NCBI GenBank assembly: GCA_018389105.1
Contig: JACATO010001062.1
Coordinates: 124,001 to 188,000 of the forward strand
Origin: Nautilus pompilius
Lineage: Eukaryota > Mollusca > Cephalopoda > Nautilida > Nautilidae
DNA: 64,000 nt
Direction of reading: 5' to 3'
Numbering within the stretch: the first letter of the stretch is position 1; each line of letters opens with the position of its first letter. The translations under genes were made by a program, and so were the position numbers. Below, piece by piece: positions 20,528-32,200 of the stretch. The notes under the pieces are model-generated. The model saw only the letters and a list, made by a program, of their open reading frames with translations. It was not told where the DNA came from and searched no databases.

Positions 20528-22430
20528 ACCTCACCTTTTCGTTACGTCAGTCAGCGAACACATTAAAAGCCCTTAAAATCATCAAAATTCACCTAAAAAC
20601 CAATAAAAAGGTGCAAAATCACACAAAGAATAAATGTTCAAATATGTAAAATAATTTATAAAGTTATTTAAATTTAAAAAAAAAAAATATTGCGTACGGT
20701 ACGCTTATTAATTTACATGACGTTCGGTACCTATAGTTCCAGCGTTCTCCGCGTGGCGGCGCTGTAGTTCTTGTCACCTGATTCAAACTTGTGCTTGTGC
20801 CTGTGTTTTTTTTTTGTTTTTTTTTTTTTGCAGCGTCTCTTTATTTGCACCCCATGGCTCCGAAGAAAGTTCCTACTGATAGTCCCAATGCTGGTGCTAT
20901 ATCGCTGGAAGATAAGCTGGCTATGATAAAACGCCATGAAAATGGTGAAAAGGTTGCCGCCATAGCTCGAATCGGTCGACGGTATCGACGATCGTTCATG
21001 ATAAGGCACAGATTTAGCCCACGTCAAAGATGAAGTTCCAGCGATGAAGAACACCATCATCAACAAGAAAAGAGGAAATGGAATATCTTCTTTCTCTTTG
21101 GATTGAACGGCGGCAGACTCGTCAGCGTGTTCCCGTAAGCCAGCTGTTGATTCAGGAGAAAGCGTCGTCTTTGTTTAAAGACCTCAAGAAGTTTCCCGAT
21201 GGGAAAGACGCGGAATTCAAGGGAAGTTCAGGATGGTTTACGGGGTTTAAGCAGCGACACAGTCTTCACAACGTCAAGACCCAAGGTGAAAGTGCGTCGG
21301 CCGACGAATTAGCTGCATCGGAATTCCCAGCGACTTTGGTGGAGATTAATGAGGAGAACGGATTTCTTCCAGAACAGATATTCATCGTGGATGAGACCGG
21401 TCTCTTCTGGAAGAGAATGCCAGATCGTTCATTCACAGCCAAGGAGGAGAAGGCTATGCCAGGCTTCAAGGTCTCAAGAGATCGTTTGACCCTTCTGTTG
21501 GGAGGCAATTGCTCGGGCGACTTTAAGTTAGAGCCGCTGCTGGTGTATCCTGCCCAGAATCCTCGAGCGCTGAAGAACATCCCCAAGGCCTCTCTCCCAG
21601 TTGCATGGATGGCAAACCCAAAGACTTGGGGTAACTGTTGCAATTTTTGAGGATTGGTTCTTCAACCACATTGTACCAGCAGTGGAGAAGTATTGTAAGG
21701 AGAAGGGCATCCCGTCAAGATCTTCCTTATTTTAGACAACGCTCCTGGCCACCCGCAGAACCTTGTTGATGTCGTTTACCTCCCCACCCAACACCACCTC
21801 TCTCTTGCAGCCGATGGACCAGGGGATCATTGCCATCTTCAAACGCTACTACCTTAGGCGTACGCTTAGGCAGGTTGTGGCTGCAATGGAACTGGATGAC
21901 GACGTCACACCCCGTGACTTTTGGGAGGGATACGAAATCTACAAGAACCGCGACACTTCACCATCATCAGCAGCAGGGCTTTGCGCACATCGAGAAAGCG
22001 CTTGTAATTTTCGAGGAGATGGATCCCAATGCTCAGCACTTCGCGAAAATTATGGGGGCAGTTCACGACGCTACTGTTCCTTATAGGATCGTCCTGCATG
22101 AAAAGAAGAGCAAGACTATTCAGGGCACTCTGGACCAGTTCTTGCAGCGCATCGAAAATCAACAGGAAGAATTTGAATCATCTGCTGGAGAGCCTCAGCC
22201 GTCAACGTAGTCTCATCCTTCTCCTCTAACCTCCACCTCTGGCTTATCAAGCACATCGATGTCACCCATCAGTTAAATTTGTTTGTTTCTTCTTTACGTT
22301 AGTATCAATTAAAATGTATAAATTTATTAAAAAGAATGTGAAAACGTTGAACTGTCGAACGACTTATTGTAAAGAGTTTATTCGACTTAAGTCTTGGAAC
22401 GAATTGACGACGTAAGGCGAGGTATGACTG
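20521..22430 (+). mobile_element. Tigger/pogo DNA transposon, near complete (1910 bp)
   Basis: Left end CAGTCACACCTCACCTT (20521 on) and right end (reverse complement from 22430) CAGTCATACCTCGCCTT form terminal inverted repeats, flanked by TA (20519-20520 and 22431-22432), the pogo/Tc1-mariner target duplication. Inside is a broken transposase. The element is inserted between the PPP1R15 and HPS5 genes. All three catalytic aspartates can be seen, but the gene is frameshifted, so it is not autonomous. Confidence 0.9.
20854..22210 (+). pseudogene. Tigger-family (CENP-B-like) transposase, frameshifted
   Basis: Segments in different frames together cover a Tigger transposase: a CENP-B-type helix-turn-helix start (MAPKKVPTDS, ISLEDKLAMIKRHENGEKVAAIAR), a second DNA-binding part (SSGWFTGFKQRH), and a DDE_1 core with IVDETGLFWKRMP (first Asp, near 21385), LDNAPGHP (second, near 21733) and LQPMDQG (third, near 21815). 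Frame changes are needed near 20972, 21030-21080, 21640, 21720 and 21955, with stops between. About 450 residues would be usual. It probably decayed after insertion, though sequence errors could account for some shifts. Confidence 0.88.
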
Positions 22431-22462
22431 TATAGTTTTTTATTTGCTAAAGAAAGAAAGCT

Positions 22463-22588
22463 TCTCTCTCTCTCTCTCGCTCTCCTCTCTCTCTCCCCTC
22501 TCTCTCTCTCTCTCCATCTCTCTCTCTCTCCATCCATCCATCTCTCTCTCCATCCATCCATCCATCTCTCTCTTCTCTCTCTCTCGTC
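22463..22588. repeat. CT-rich microsatellite with CCAT units
   Basis: CTCTCT runs interspersed with CCATCCATC units on the plus strand, just outside the Tigger element. Confidence 0.92.
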
Positions 22589-23587
22589 ACGACACAATAC
22601 ATATAAGTAACCACAATAATCCATGATAATGATGAAGATATGACTAATCACGCGGCTATGATTATTTGTAGTGCTGCCCGGATCACGTGAAGTCGTCTGT
22701 GCCTATGGTTTGTTCCAACCTTCATCTTTTATCTCTGCAGTTAAAAAATATCTGTCCTAGAATCTGCATTATCAGTTAACTAAAAGTTTACATCTGTCAT
22801 TTGCAAAGTCGAAGGTGTCAGCTGTTTGTACATTCGTTTCGAATGTTTATCAGCTGCATGGGTGTCATCTTCGTTCAGTATTTCTGATGTCATCGCATCT
22901 GTTATTAAAAACGAAAGAAGGTTTATCCGCGTGCATAATCCTTAGCCTAAATCTGTTGTTTGTGAGATTATCAAGACCTGGATACTATTTATAAGATTGC
23001 TTGCGTATACTGTTTTTAAAGTTACCTGTTGCAGTATCATTTATTACGGTCGACTCTGATCGTAGTGTGCACTTATTATTCGTAGTTATCTGCACCTGCC
23101 TTCCACATGTCTTAGGTATTGGGCTGGAGTCTATGGCGCTACCCATCAGTGTGGAGCTGATCTGGTTGCTCAGAGTGACAGTGCAGTGTCTCCACGTGTC
23201 GATTAGGGGGCAATGAAGGGAGAGGCTGGTATTCGGCTTTAGTGCCTTGCCACCCCCGCCAGTCAGCCTACTGATGAAGGACGGAAGAACAGGAACGAGG
23301 TGTCGGCTTACGGAGCCTCTCGTCCAATTCAGCGAAGAGATGGCCAAGAGAAGTCTGGCTTTGGAGGGCATAGCAGAGTGACGCCCAAGAACACGCCGAC
23401 ATTGGAGGCAAACGGTACGGAGAGAATGGCAAGATCTAGTTCGAAGAATGATTTGCGTCCAAGACTCGCTCCCGATAGCAGCCAGACGACTGCTGCATAG
23501 ATTCCGGTACCAATGTTGCCGGTTCGTTCGGTACAGCTGAGCGATCGGGAAGTGGCAAGTCCAGGCAACTCGTGCTGGCACACCTCT
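22589..23587. other. Intergenic stretch with no recognised gene
   Basis: A 208-codon minus-strand frame (23611-22985) and shorter overlapping frames exist, but no domain, signal or splice structure supports any of them. Confidence 0.45.
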
Positions 23588-23692
23588 AGGGGCGATAACT
23601 TTAACACGCAAAAGATTAATTATTATTATTTTTTTTTTTGTTAATTCTCAGAACGACGCTAAAAAAAAAAAAAAATTGAGAGTTACGCCCCT
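23588..23692. mobile_element. Small MITE-like element with AGGGGCG inverted ends
   Basis: The left end AGGGGCGATAACT (23588-23600) and the right end, whose reverse complement is AGGGGCGTAACT (23692-23681), form inverted termini around 105 bp that include poly-T and poly-A runs. No clear target duplication is visible. Confidence 0.5.
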
Positions 23693-24989
23693 TATTTTTT
23701 ACTTATTTCATATTTTCCTTCTTCTCACGGTGAACCGTTTCCTTAATTAATTCAGGAATTCAAAGTATGCGAGGCAATTTTAGAGACTCGATTGGGGGGG
23801 GGGTCTGACAAAACAAAACATTCCTGAGGACGGTCCGCCCGCTGTCACGTGCCGCGGACTACTTTCATTTTACTCGAGGCGAGCGACTCACATCACCGAC
23901 CAGATCTGATGCAAGTACCCCCTGCTCCTCCGTCATGGGTAAATAAGCCGAGACGCAGTTGCAGTTCATCACGCAAGTGACTCACAGAATCACCAGCTGG
24001 TGTAATCTGGGACTAAAGTTGCCAGGGAACCGTTCCCAGCGATTATTAGTCTTGGGTTATTATTGGGACTGTTCTTGAATATACTGTAGCCAAACAACAA
24101 CAACAACAACAACTAGGATTCAATTTAATGGCTCCTTCAATTGCAATTGCATCTTTCCTGGGCACATCTATAGTCTTCAAGGAAAGGATGTGTCCGCCTG
24201 CTTCGGTTTCAGAGCTAAAATCGCTGATCTCAAATTTAACTTTTTTTTTTTTATTATTTAAAAGAGTTAAAGGGACGAGAGATGCCATCCGTCAGACGTC
24301 ATACGCCGGACAACTGAAGGTCATACAGAGGAATGTGAAGGGGATGGGGGGGGGATACAAAGATAAAGCAAGGTTCAGAAATGATGGCTCCTGATCAGGT
24401 AGATAAAACAATGAATAGTAGGTAACAAGAAGTGTCAGCCGCGGAGGGAGGATGAGGGGGGGGCTCACAGAGAGAGAGAGAGAGAGAGAGAGAGCAAATG
24501 GTAGGCCCCTTCCCGGGGTTATTACTTTCTAGGGATCAGGCTTCTGCTCCCTCCCCAACAATCTATTTACTTATTTATTTATTTCTATGCCTCCCCAAGA
24601 CTGACTCCATACCTGGGGGGTGGGGCTGTTGACCTTATCACGATGCGATGGCGAGGACTGCGCTGAAGTGGTCCACGTGACTTGATGACGCTCGAGAGAC
24701 CCCGGGGGGGACCCGCGTCGACCGGTGCAACAACTCACGTAGCTCGCCTCCGGCAACCGCCGCACCTGCTTGACCCGCGGACTCGCCCTTCCCCCGTCTC
24801 ACCTTGACCTTCCAGTGCGCTTGTTGTAGCTAAAGGGCTTCTTCGAGATCGTTGATTCCCCCCCCCCTCTCTCTCTCGGTTTAGGTACCGCGGGAGGCTA
24901 CCATCGAAGGTTCTCTGCCAGAACTCCTTATTTCTAGATGCGGGAGGAAACCCACCTGGCGACTGGCGAAGAGGAGCGAGGGAGCACGC
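23693..24989. other. GC-richer intergenic DNA with simple repeats
   Basis: Contains G runs (about 23793, 24346, 24457 and 24705), a (CAA)n at about 24093-24112 and a (GA)n at about 24471-24494. No gene recognised. Confidence 0.5.
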
Positions 24990-25062
24990 TAAAGCGGACG
25001 GGGATTCGAACTACTGGGGGCCGTCAGCCTCAGCAGCCCAATAGACTAAGCAACCAAGGGGA
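24930..25062 (-). repeat. tRNA-derived SINE (minus orientation)
   Basis: The minus strand has a tRNA-like head (TTGCTTAGTCTATTGGGCT as a degenerate A box, AGTTCGAATCCCC as a B box near 25010-24999) followed by GTGGGTTTCCTCCCGC, a body motif seen in several tRNA-derived SINEs. Confidence 0.6.
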
Positions 25063-25964
25063 GATACACAGAACGACCGAGACCCTTCATGTCTGCTTGT
25101 CCAGGTGTGGAAAACAGGACCTGTAATATTTAAAGGGAGAACAGGTAATCCAATTTAAGATCTGTTCACCAGTTGTTTACAACCAGAATCGCATTCACGG
25201 GATGGGGCTCCACGGCAACACGGGGGACGCTCGCTGCTCCCTACAGCGCCAGTAACAGTAAAGGGGCTGTGACCGGCTGTTTGTTCTCCCCCCGGGGGGG
25301 GGGGGTTAAAAGTCTGCTTCTGGGGGGCAGGCAGCTTTCCTCTGGCAGGGGTAGATAACCATCGGCCGTGGAGACAGCTGGGCCGGACCGTACCACTTAT
25401 CTCCCTTATAGCACCTCTCGTACCAAAAACAAGAACAACAACAAAAGAGTACCTGCTTGTGTTCGAACGGATATCAGAGTCGTGTCATGTGAGGTGCCGA
25501 AGGTGCGAGCGTGAAAACCTGGTTGTTGGTGGTGGGGGGGGAAGGAACTTGCTGGCCCGTGGATAGACAGGTGGGTAGCGGAAGGAGAGGAGTCTTTACC
25601 CGAGGGGGTCCTCTCGTCGCTCACGCGGTGTAACAAACCCGAAAGGTTAGCGCACCTGTCCTTACCGGCCTGCGGTTAACGAGCCTCACCTGACGGGGAT
25701 TGTACCCCAGAAAGACGAAACTCCTCCTCCTCCCAGACCCGGAACAGAATTTTAAAATGTAATGTCCTTTCACGTGTGCCAGGTGCTGTTTGTTCTCCTT
25801 TATATTAGCATCTTCTCAGGTCGTTAATTAGCAGGTGCTTACAGCCCCTCTGTTACTACTACTACTATTATTATTATTAATTACCATTATTAACAGAACA
25901 GGGAGCTCAGCGAGTAAATAAGGTACGCAAGTTCATCTCTCCTTCAACAATTGAAAGTTTTCCT
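25063..25964. other. Intergenic DNA upstream of HPS5
   Basis: Contains a G run at about 25297-25307 and an (ATT/ACT)n stretch at about 25855-25880. No gene recognised; it may include the HPS5 promoter, but no core element stands out. Confidence 0.4.
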
Positions 25965-26111
25965 TCCCTCCGATGTCGACTGGTAAACCACTGGGCTGCT
26001 AAAAAGGCCGGAGTTCGAATCCCGGTCGGAGCAGGGTCCATTCCACGCACCTCCCATCCCCTCCCCTCCCCAGGCGGTGCAGTTTCTTAATATTTTTTTT
26101 TTTTTTTTTTT
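25965..26111 (+). repeat. tRNA-derived SINE ending in poly-T next to the HPS5 start
   Basis: An A-box-like GACTGGTAAACCACTGG is followed by a B box GAGTTCGAATCCC near 26010-26023, then by a long T run (about 26091-26111). The insertion lies about 80 bp upstream of the HPS5 ATG. The T run followed by GTTTGTAG also resembles a splice acceptor. Confidence 0.6.
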
Positions 26112-26189
26112 GTTTGTAGAAAAATACTTTAACGATTTGTCTGTACACGAAGATTCTCCCAAGTCCAGGCCTTCATCTGGCGGGACGGG

Positions 26190-26297
26190 ATGGCGACAGC
26201 TTCCGGCCGCAGCGACCCGAGGTGGACACACATCCTGCTCGAGCCATCGTCAACGGCCGACTTGCTGGTACCCATGCGAGAATCGACGCGACTGAAA
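26190..26297 (+). CDS. HPS5: HPS5 exon 1 (start)
   Basis: The ATG has a good context (gggATGG). 36 codons end ESTRLK before GTAACG, phase 0. THILLEPSSTADLL aligns by eye with the known HPS5 N-terminus ending in SSRLK. Confidence 0.85.
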
Positions 26298-29200
26298 GTA
26301 ACGACTTTAAAACCCCTTTCCTGATATCCTCGCCGGCAGCACTCACTCGCCTTCAAACGAGGAATATGTAGCTTGAGTCTCAGTCTCCCCCCCTTTTTTT
26401 AAAAATCTTGTGTAAGAAAGACATAATGTTTCTCCGATTTCTTGTAAACTATATCGAATCCTAGTTGTGTCACCAACATGTCTTCACCCCCACCAAATCC
26501 TTTATTAGCTACCCTTTTTTTTTGGGGGGAAGGGGCATATAAGTGCGTAATTCCCAACAGTTTAGTTTAAGGATGTTGCAGATAATGGGTGGATAGTGCT
26601 GCAATAAAGTTGTGTAACTTGTGTTTCATTAATACTATGTATGGCATGGAAGAATTATCTGAAAATGAATATTCCTGCGTCGTTGTAGTGGCCGTAGCAT
26701 GGGTCCTCTAGTGTCTGCAAGGACACGGGAACTGCTGCCATGAAACTTCAGTTTCTTTGATAAGTTCTAGGTAGATTTAAAAAAATTGTCAGAAATGGTC
26801 TGATTTTGTTTTTGTCACAAATTGGATCCGGAGTGGACATGCTGTGCAATGCATGGAGCCACATTTGGAATGTAATAACTACCAAATGCTAACTGCGTTA
26901 TCGTGGTGAGTGTGAATGTGTGACTATAAAATAGTGGAACCTCACAGTCCAAAAATGGCACGTGTGACTCTCTGTAAACTACGTGTATAAAATGTCGATA
27001 TCCCGAGGTGTAAGAATCGCTGGTAACGTGTTTGGCCATCTTACTTCTAAGAGCATCCAACAGTAACCACAATCTGTGTTCATGCATGCATTTCAAACTG
27101 TCACATGATCACGTTAGCTTACCAAGATTGCTGGCTGCTGATATGTGCACGTGCGAATACACTATTTGTGTCATGCAAGGTAGTAAAGAACCTGCAGTAA
27201 TAGAAAAATATCAATTTTATGGCAACAGCTGGTGTCTTATTGCAGCTACTGATCAATGTAATATTGGATTTCGGTCAAGATCTGACACTTAATTTTACAC
27301 ACATGACCTTAATGGTTGAGCTCTGTATCTTTGGAACTAGTGAGAGTTGGGGGAGGGGCTAGGAGCCAAATGCAGTAGTAGTATCATTAAAACCCGAGAA
27401 GGTGAGGTGGGTCACTTTCTCAAAATCTGATTATTTGATATGAAATTATCTTCTAGTGTGAGAACATGAATTGCTGCTTCACCTGTAATCCAGTTATTTT
27501 TTAAGTTGACTTTTAAAACTCTCATCAATTAAATTTTTGTAGAGCCTAATGAATGGTTATTCCAAAATGAACTGTGTTTTGTTTCAGTACACGTGCTTGT
27601 CAGTGTCAAAGAAGTACATCGCTCTTGGGAGTAACACAGCAGGTGTGTATGTTTTTGGCAGAGACAGTCTGAAGCATCTGCAGGTGGTGTTCGGGGAGAT
27701 GGTGAGTAGACTGACTGGCCAGCCCATATGAGGGCCTATCATTAAAACTTGATTCTTCACTCCTTACATTGTCCAACCATCACCTTGCCAAGTTCCCATA
27801 ACCACACTAGCCCCACCCCCAACCCCTGTACACAACCATCATGTATTAGCTCTGACTCTTCTGGGATAAGAGATTCAGTAATGGCTTCCTGGCGTGCACG
27901 TGTATCAACAACATTGGCCATTTCTGATTGCTGTATCTGCGCAGCCATCTGTTGGGAGTTCCTTTTAACTTGCTGAGAAGTGGCAGTGTGCTTAAGGTTA
28001 ACCACTGTAAAATTAGTCACCATATGGTTACAAGTTTTTTGGCAGAAGAGAGAATATGAAGCAGCCATCGGCATAGTAAATATTTAACCATCACTTGTGG
28101 AGATAGAGGCAAAAAAAAAACAAAAAACAGAAACCTTGAATTTACTGTTATTTTAAGAACATTTTTGTGAGAGAGGCAGTATTGTAATTGATTTTAGTTT
28201 CCAAACCTGGGTATATGGTAGGATGGAATGTGTGTGGTAAACAATCGGCCATATGGGGATACTAGCACACCCTTGCGGAAGGTTGTAAAATCCTTTTTTT
28301 TAAATTTCTTCAGAACAAGTGGATGAATAAAGAGGAAAGCATGCTTTATTAAACCCTTATATTAGCTGGCCTAGGTCTGATTTTGTGATCCAGGTACAGA
28401 AGTTAAGTTCTGGAAGGTGCCAATACCATTGGTGGGCAGTGGCATATGATTGCCAAAGAAAACGGATGTAAATTATTAAAAAAAAGATGGTGCAACCTTG
28501 TTTTGGTTTTCATGAGAATGCAGTTGTATGCAGCTCCTCTCCATCAGAGTTACTGCCATTTTTGCCAGGTTGGAAATTCTGGTGTGGTGGGGCAGCGAAA
28601 CGACAATCTTACCGTGTGCTGGCACTATTTATTTTTATTTACTTTATATTCTTTCTTTACAGGAAGCAGCAACCATTACGCATGTAAATCTGAGTCCAAA
28701 CGATAACTTTGTGGGGTTTGTTAACAGGTAGTTAATTGACTTTCATTTTCTGTTTTCTGAAAATTCTGTAACCGTCTGAATGGCCGGGTTTTAGTCTTGT
28801 TGACCGTTTCTGTAGAATGCGGGCAAGTGGAATAATCTACACAACTGCAGACTTAACTCATGGGGTTGTGTGTAGCGCCTTGTGCTCAAGGGTCACAGCG
28901 ATGTGCCAGCAGCAGGGATTGAACCCACGACCCTTAGGTAAGGAAGCCAACACACTCACCACTGAGCCACATCGCCTGGGCAGAATTTAAAACCCAAACT
29001 CATCTCAGTAGTGGATGCTGAACATTCACAAAGATGTGTGAAGTTGAAACTGATTCGGCTTTCTGCATCAGTTCTGCCCGAAACCTCATGTGATACGGAG
29101 CAGAGGGCGTGACGACCTGGAAACAACTGTTAGGGAGGAGGTTTTTTTGTGAATTTTTCTTTGTTTGTTGTATTGTTAAAACCAGAGGAATAAGTGTGAT

Positions 29201-32200
29201 TTCAGATATTCATAGGACCTTTCTACTGAACATCCTTGGCGTAGTAGTAATTTAAAACAGCAGAGAATATGCACACTTCCTGTTTCATCTAAACGCTATT
29301 TTAACAAGACCGTGTGGGTGGTGAATCGGAGATGTAGCAGATGCTTGAACTTCGCATTAGCTGGGGTACAATTAAAACTGAGACGCAATAAAAATCACCT
29401 CCTGTCCGTCGGATATGCGGTAATTTTGGCCTCCGCTGTAAAGAAGGTTCTGGCCGACTTCACGTAAAACCATAGACGTTCATCCATCTTCTGCCTCTCT
29501 CTCTTTTTTCCCCTAGCATGGGTCACGTGTTTGTCGCGGAGTTAAACATCGAGAGAAGATCAAAGCCGGAGATGGTTCGAACCACCGCCAACCACTCGGG
29601 CCTCACGGTTACGTCTCTAATCTGGGATGCTTTTTCCAGCAACCTCTTTGTCGGCGACAACTCGGGCAGGGTGTCTGTGGCACGTGTGCCTTCGTCAAAG
29701 GTGAGTAGGGCAATGGAAAGGGAGCGGAAAAGGGGGGGGTCCCTTTGTCATCGGGTCTTTTCTAAATTTTATCTGACGTAGCTTTGCTTGCCGTTTTACT
29801 TATGGACAGGACTTAGATTTGTCCGTGCCCCCGTTAACCCGCTCCCACAGCGGTACGGAAGCTGACGCAGCGTCATGGTTTTTAGTTCTGTATTTTGTTT
29901 AGGCTAAAGAGCTGTTCACCTATCCATCCGAGGTCATCCTGAAGCTGGACTCCGCTGTGGTGCAAATGGACTGGTCCTGCGGCAAGTTGCTGGTGTCCAC
30001 TGTAAACAGAAGTTACCTGTGTAACACGGACAGGTACGTGCAAAAACAAGGGAGTGTTTACCCAACCAAAAATAGCAAAAGTTCCAATTTCGATGCAGAA
30101 ACACCCTTAAATATAAACAGTTCCCTCTGTCTCCTAACCCTAAGCACCCTTAAATGTAAACAGTTCCCTCTGTCTCCTAACCCTAAGCACCCTTAAATAT
30201 AAACAGTTCCCTCTGCCTCCTAACCCTAAGCACCCTTAAATATAAACAGTTCCCTCTGTCTCCTAACCTAAACACCCTTAAATATAAACAGTTCCCTCTG
30301 TCTCCTAACCTAAACACCCTTAAATATAAACAGTTCCCTCTGTCTCCTAACCTAAACACCCTTAAATGTAAACAGTTCCCTCTGTCTCCTAACCCTAAGC
30401 ACCCTAATGTAAACATTCCCTCTGCCTCCTAACGTAAGCACCCTTAAATATAAACAGTTCCTCTGCCTCCTAACCGTAAGCACCTTAAATATAACAGTTC
30501 CCTCTGTCTCCTAACCTAAGCACCCTTAAATATAAACAGTTCACTCTGTCTCCTAACCTAAACACCCTTAAATGTAAACAGTTCCCTCTGTCTCCTAACC
30601 CTAAGCACCCTTAAATGTAAACAGTTCCCTCTGTCTCCTAACCCTAAGCACCCTTAAATGTAAACAGTTCCCTCTGCCTCCTAACCGTAAGCACCCTTAA
30701 ATATAAACAGTTCCCTCTGTCTCCTAACCCTAAGCACCCTTAAATATAAACAGTTCCCTCTGTCTCCTAACCCTAAGCACCCTTAAATGTAAACAGTTCC
30801 CTCTGTCTCCTAACCCTAAGCACCCTTAAAGGTTAGACCAGGGAATTTCTCATCAAAAAGGTTGGTGGGTGGGTTGACCGGAGGGAATCTGTTTTGCTTC
30901 GTTCCGCCTCTTACTGAAAATTATAAGGGGCTGGAAATTTGTCCAGATGAAAAGCAAATTTTCCAAATCTGACTGTTAATTGATTCTTTTGTTTTTTTTT
31001 AAAGGAAGCAGTATTCTCAAATTGGAAAGAAACCAAGGTAAGCTGTTTAATTAGCTGCAGACACCACCACCACCGCCACCACCACAGCATGTGTGTTTGT
31101 GTTTCAGTCCAGTGACGATGTAGGTGGCCAGAACTGTATCCTCTGATCACTAGATGAACACAGGTTATTATCGTCATGTACGGAACCTGCTGCCCGTTTC
31201 TAAAGATAAGAATGGGAAAACGTGTTGTTGTCGTGTTATCTAAAGAACGGCCTTTCCCACCTGGCCTTGTTGGGCTGGTATCAATGCGACTTAGGAACAA
31301 GAAGGTGGGTCGTCGTCAAGCCCCTTTCCTGGTATTCAGCTTCTGAGGAGGTCTAACGTGACCGAAGGAGAAGGTGTCGGGTATCAGCTTAGGTGACCAA
31401 GTGAGTTACCTAGGTACATTGGGGGAGGGTCTAAGGTGGTAGTCAGAAGGCCCCTGGAACTCCTCGTGTACTGCCCGAGATTCAAACTCTAGAGGGGGGG
31501 GAGGTCCTTGACCATTGCAGTAACAAAAAAATTGCATCAGTATTAACGAGGGGATGTTGGGGAGACTTGGCTAGCTTCTGAAAGTCATTTATGGCGATTG
31601 ACAGGAAGGCAGGGTTGTGTTTCAGGCTGAGGAGGAGGAAAGAGCAGCTCTTCATTATAAGCATGCAGTTTTCTACCTTTGGAATGTTTTGTTAAGGCCT
31701 AATTAGTGACCAAGCAGGAAGGAATAAGTCACCCAGTTCAGGGGTTAGGCATGTGTGCGAATTCTCCTTAACACGAATTGGGCATCAGTACACATCCTGG
31801 ACCTCTAGCAAATGGAAGTCTGAGTCCCCAAACCCTGACAGATCCCCTGAATGGCCAGTCGTTTCTTTCTAAACGCTGGAACGTTTCTCGAAGTGAGGGG
31901 GGGGGACATGGATTACTACTAACGTTAGTTTCCTCTTTCTAAGCGAATTAAAACAAAAGGAAATGAAATCAAGGTGGCTGAGCCAGACAGTTAACTTCAC
32001 ATCGCTCCCCAATATCTTAAATTTTAGATTTCTTAAAATAGATTCCAAGACTCCCTTATCCACAACACATGGGTTGTGTTAGGGAGTGAGGTCTGTCTGG
32101 CTCCCACCTTACAAACAAGTAATCTGGAACATGCGAAAGTTCTGGGTTTTTCTGCCATAGCAGTGGACCTTTTGTCATTACTGGGTTGAACAGTTATGTT

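Noticed and set aside
22985..23611. 208-codon minus-strand ORF
   Set aside because: No recognisable domain, and other frames of the same stretch are about equally open; the composition fits chance in GC-richer DNA.
24990..25062. A true tRNA gene on the minus strand
   Set aside because: The arms do not pair into a full cloverleaf and a SINE body motif follows; it is a tRNA-derived SINE.
30102..30830. CRISPR-like array
   Set aside because: The 43-bp units are joined head to tail with no unique spacers, and this is an animal intron.
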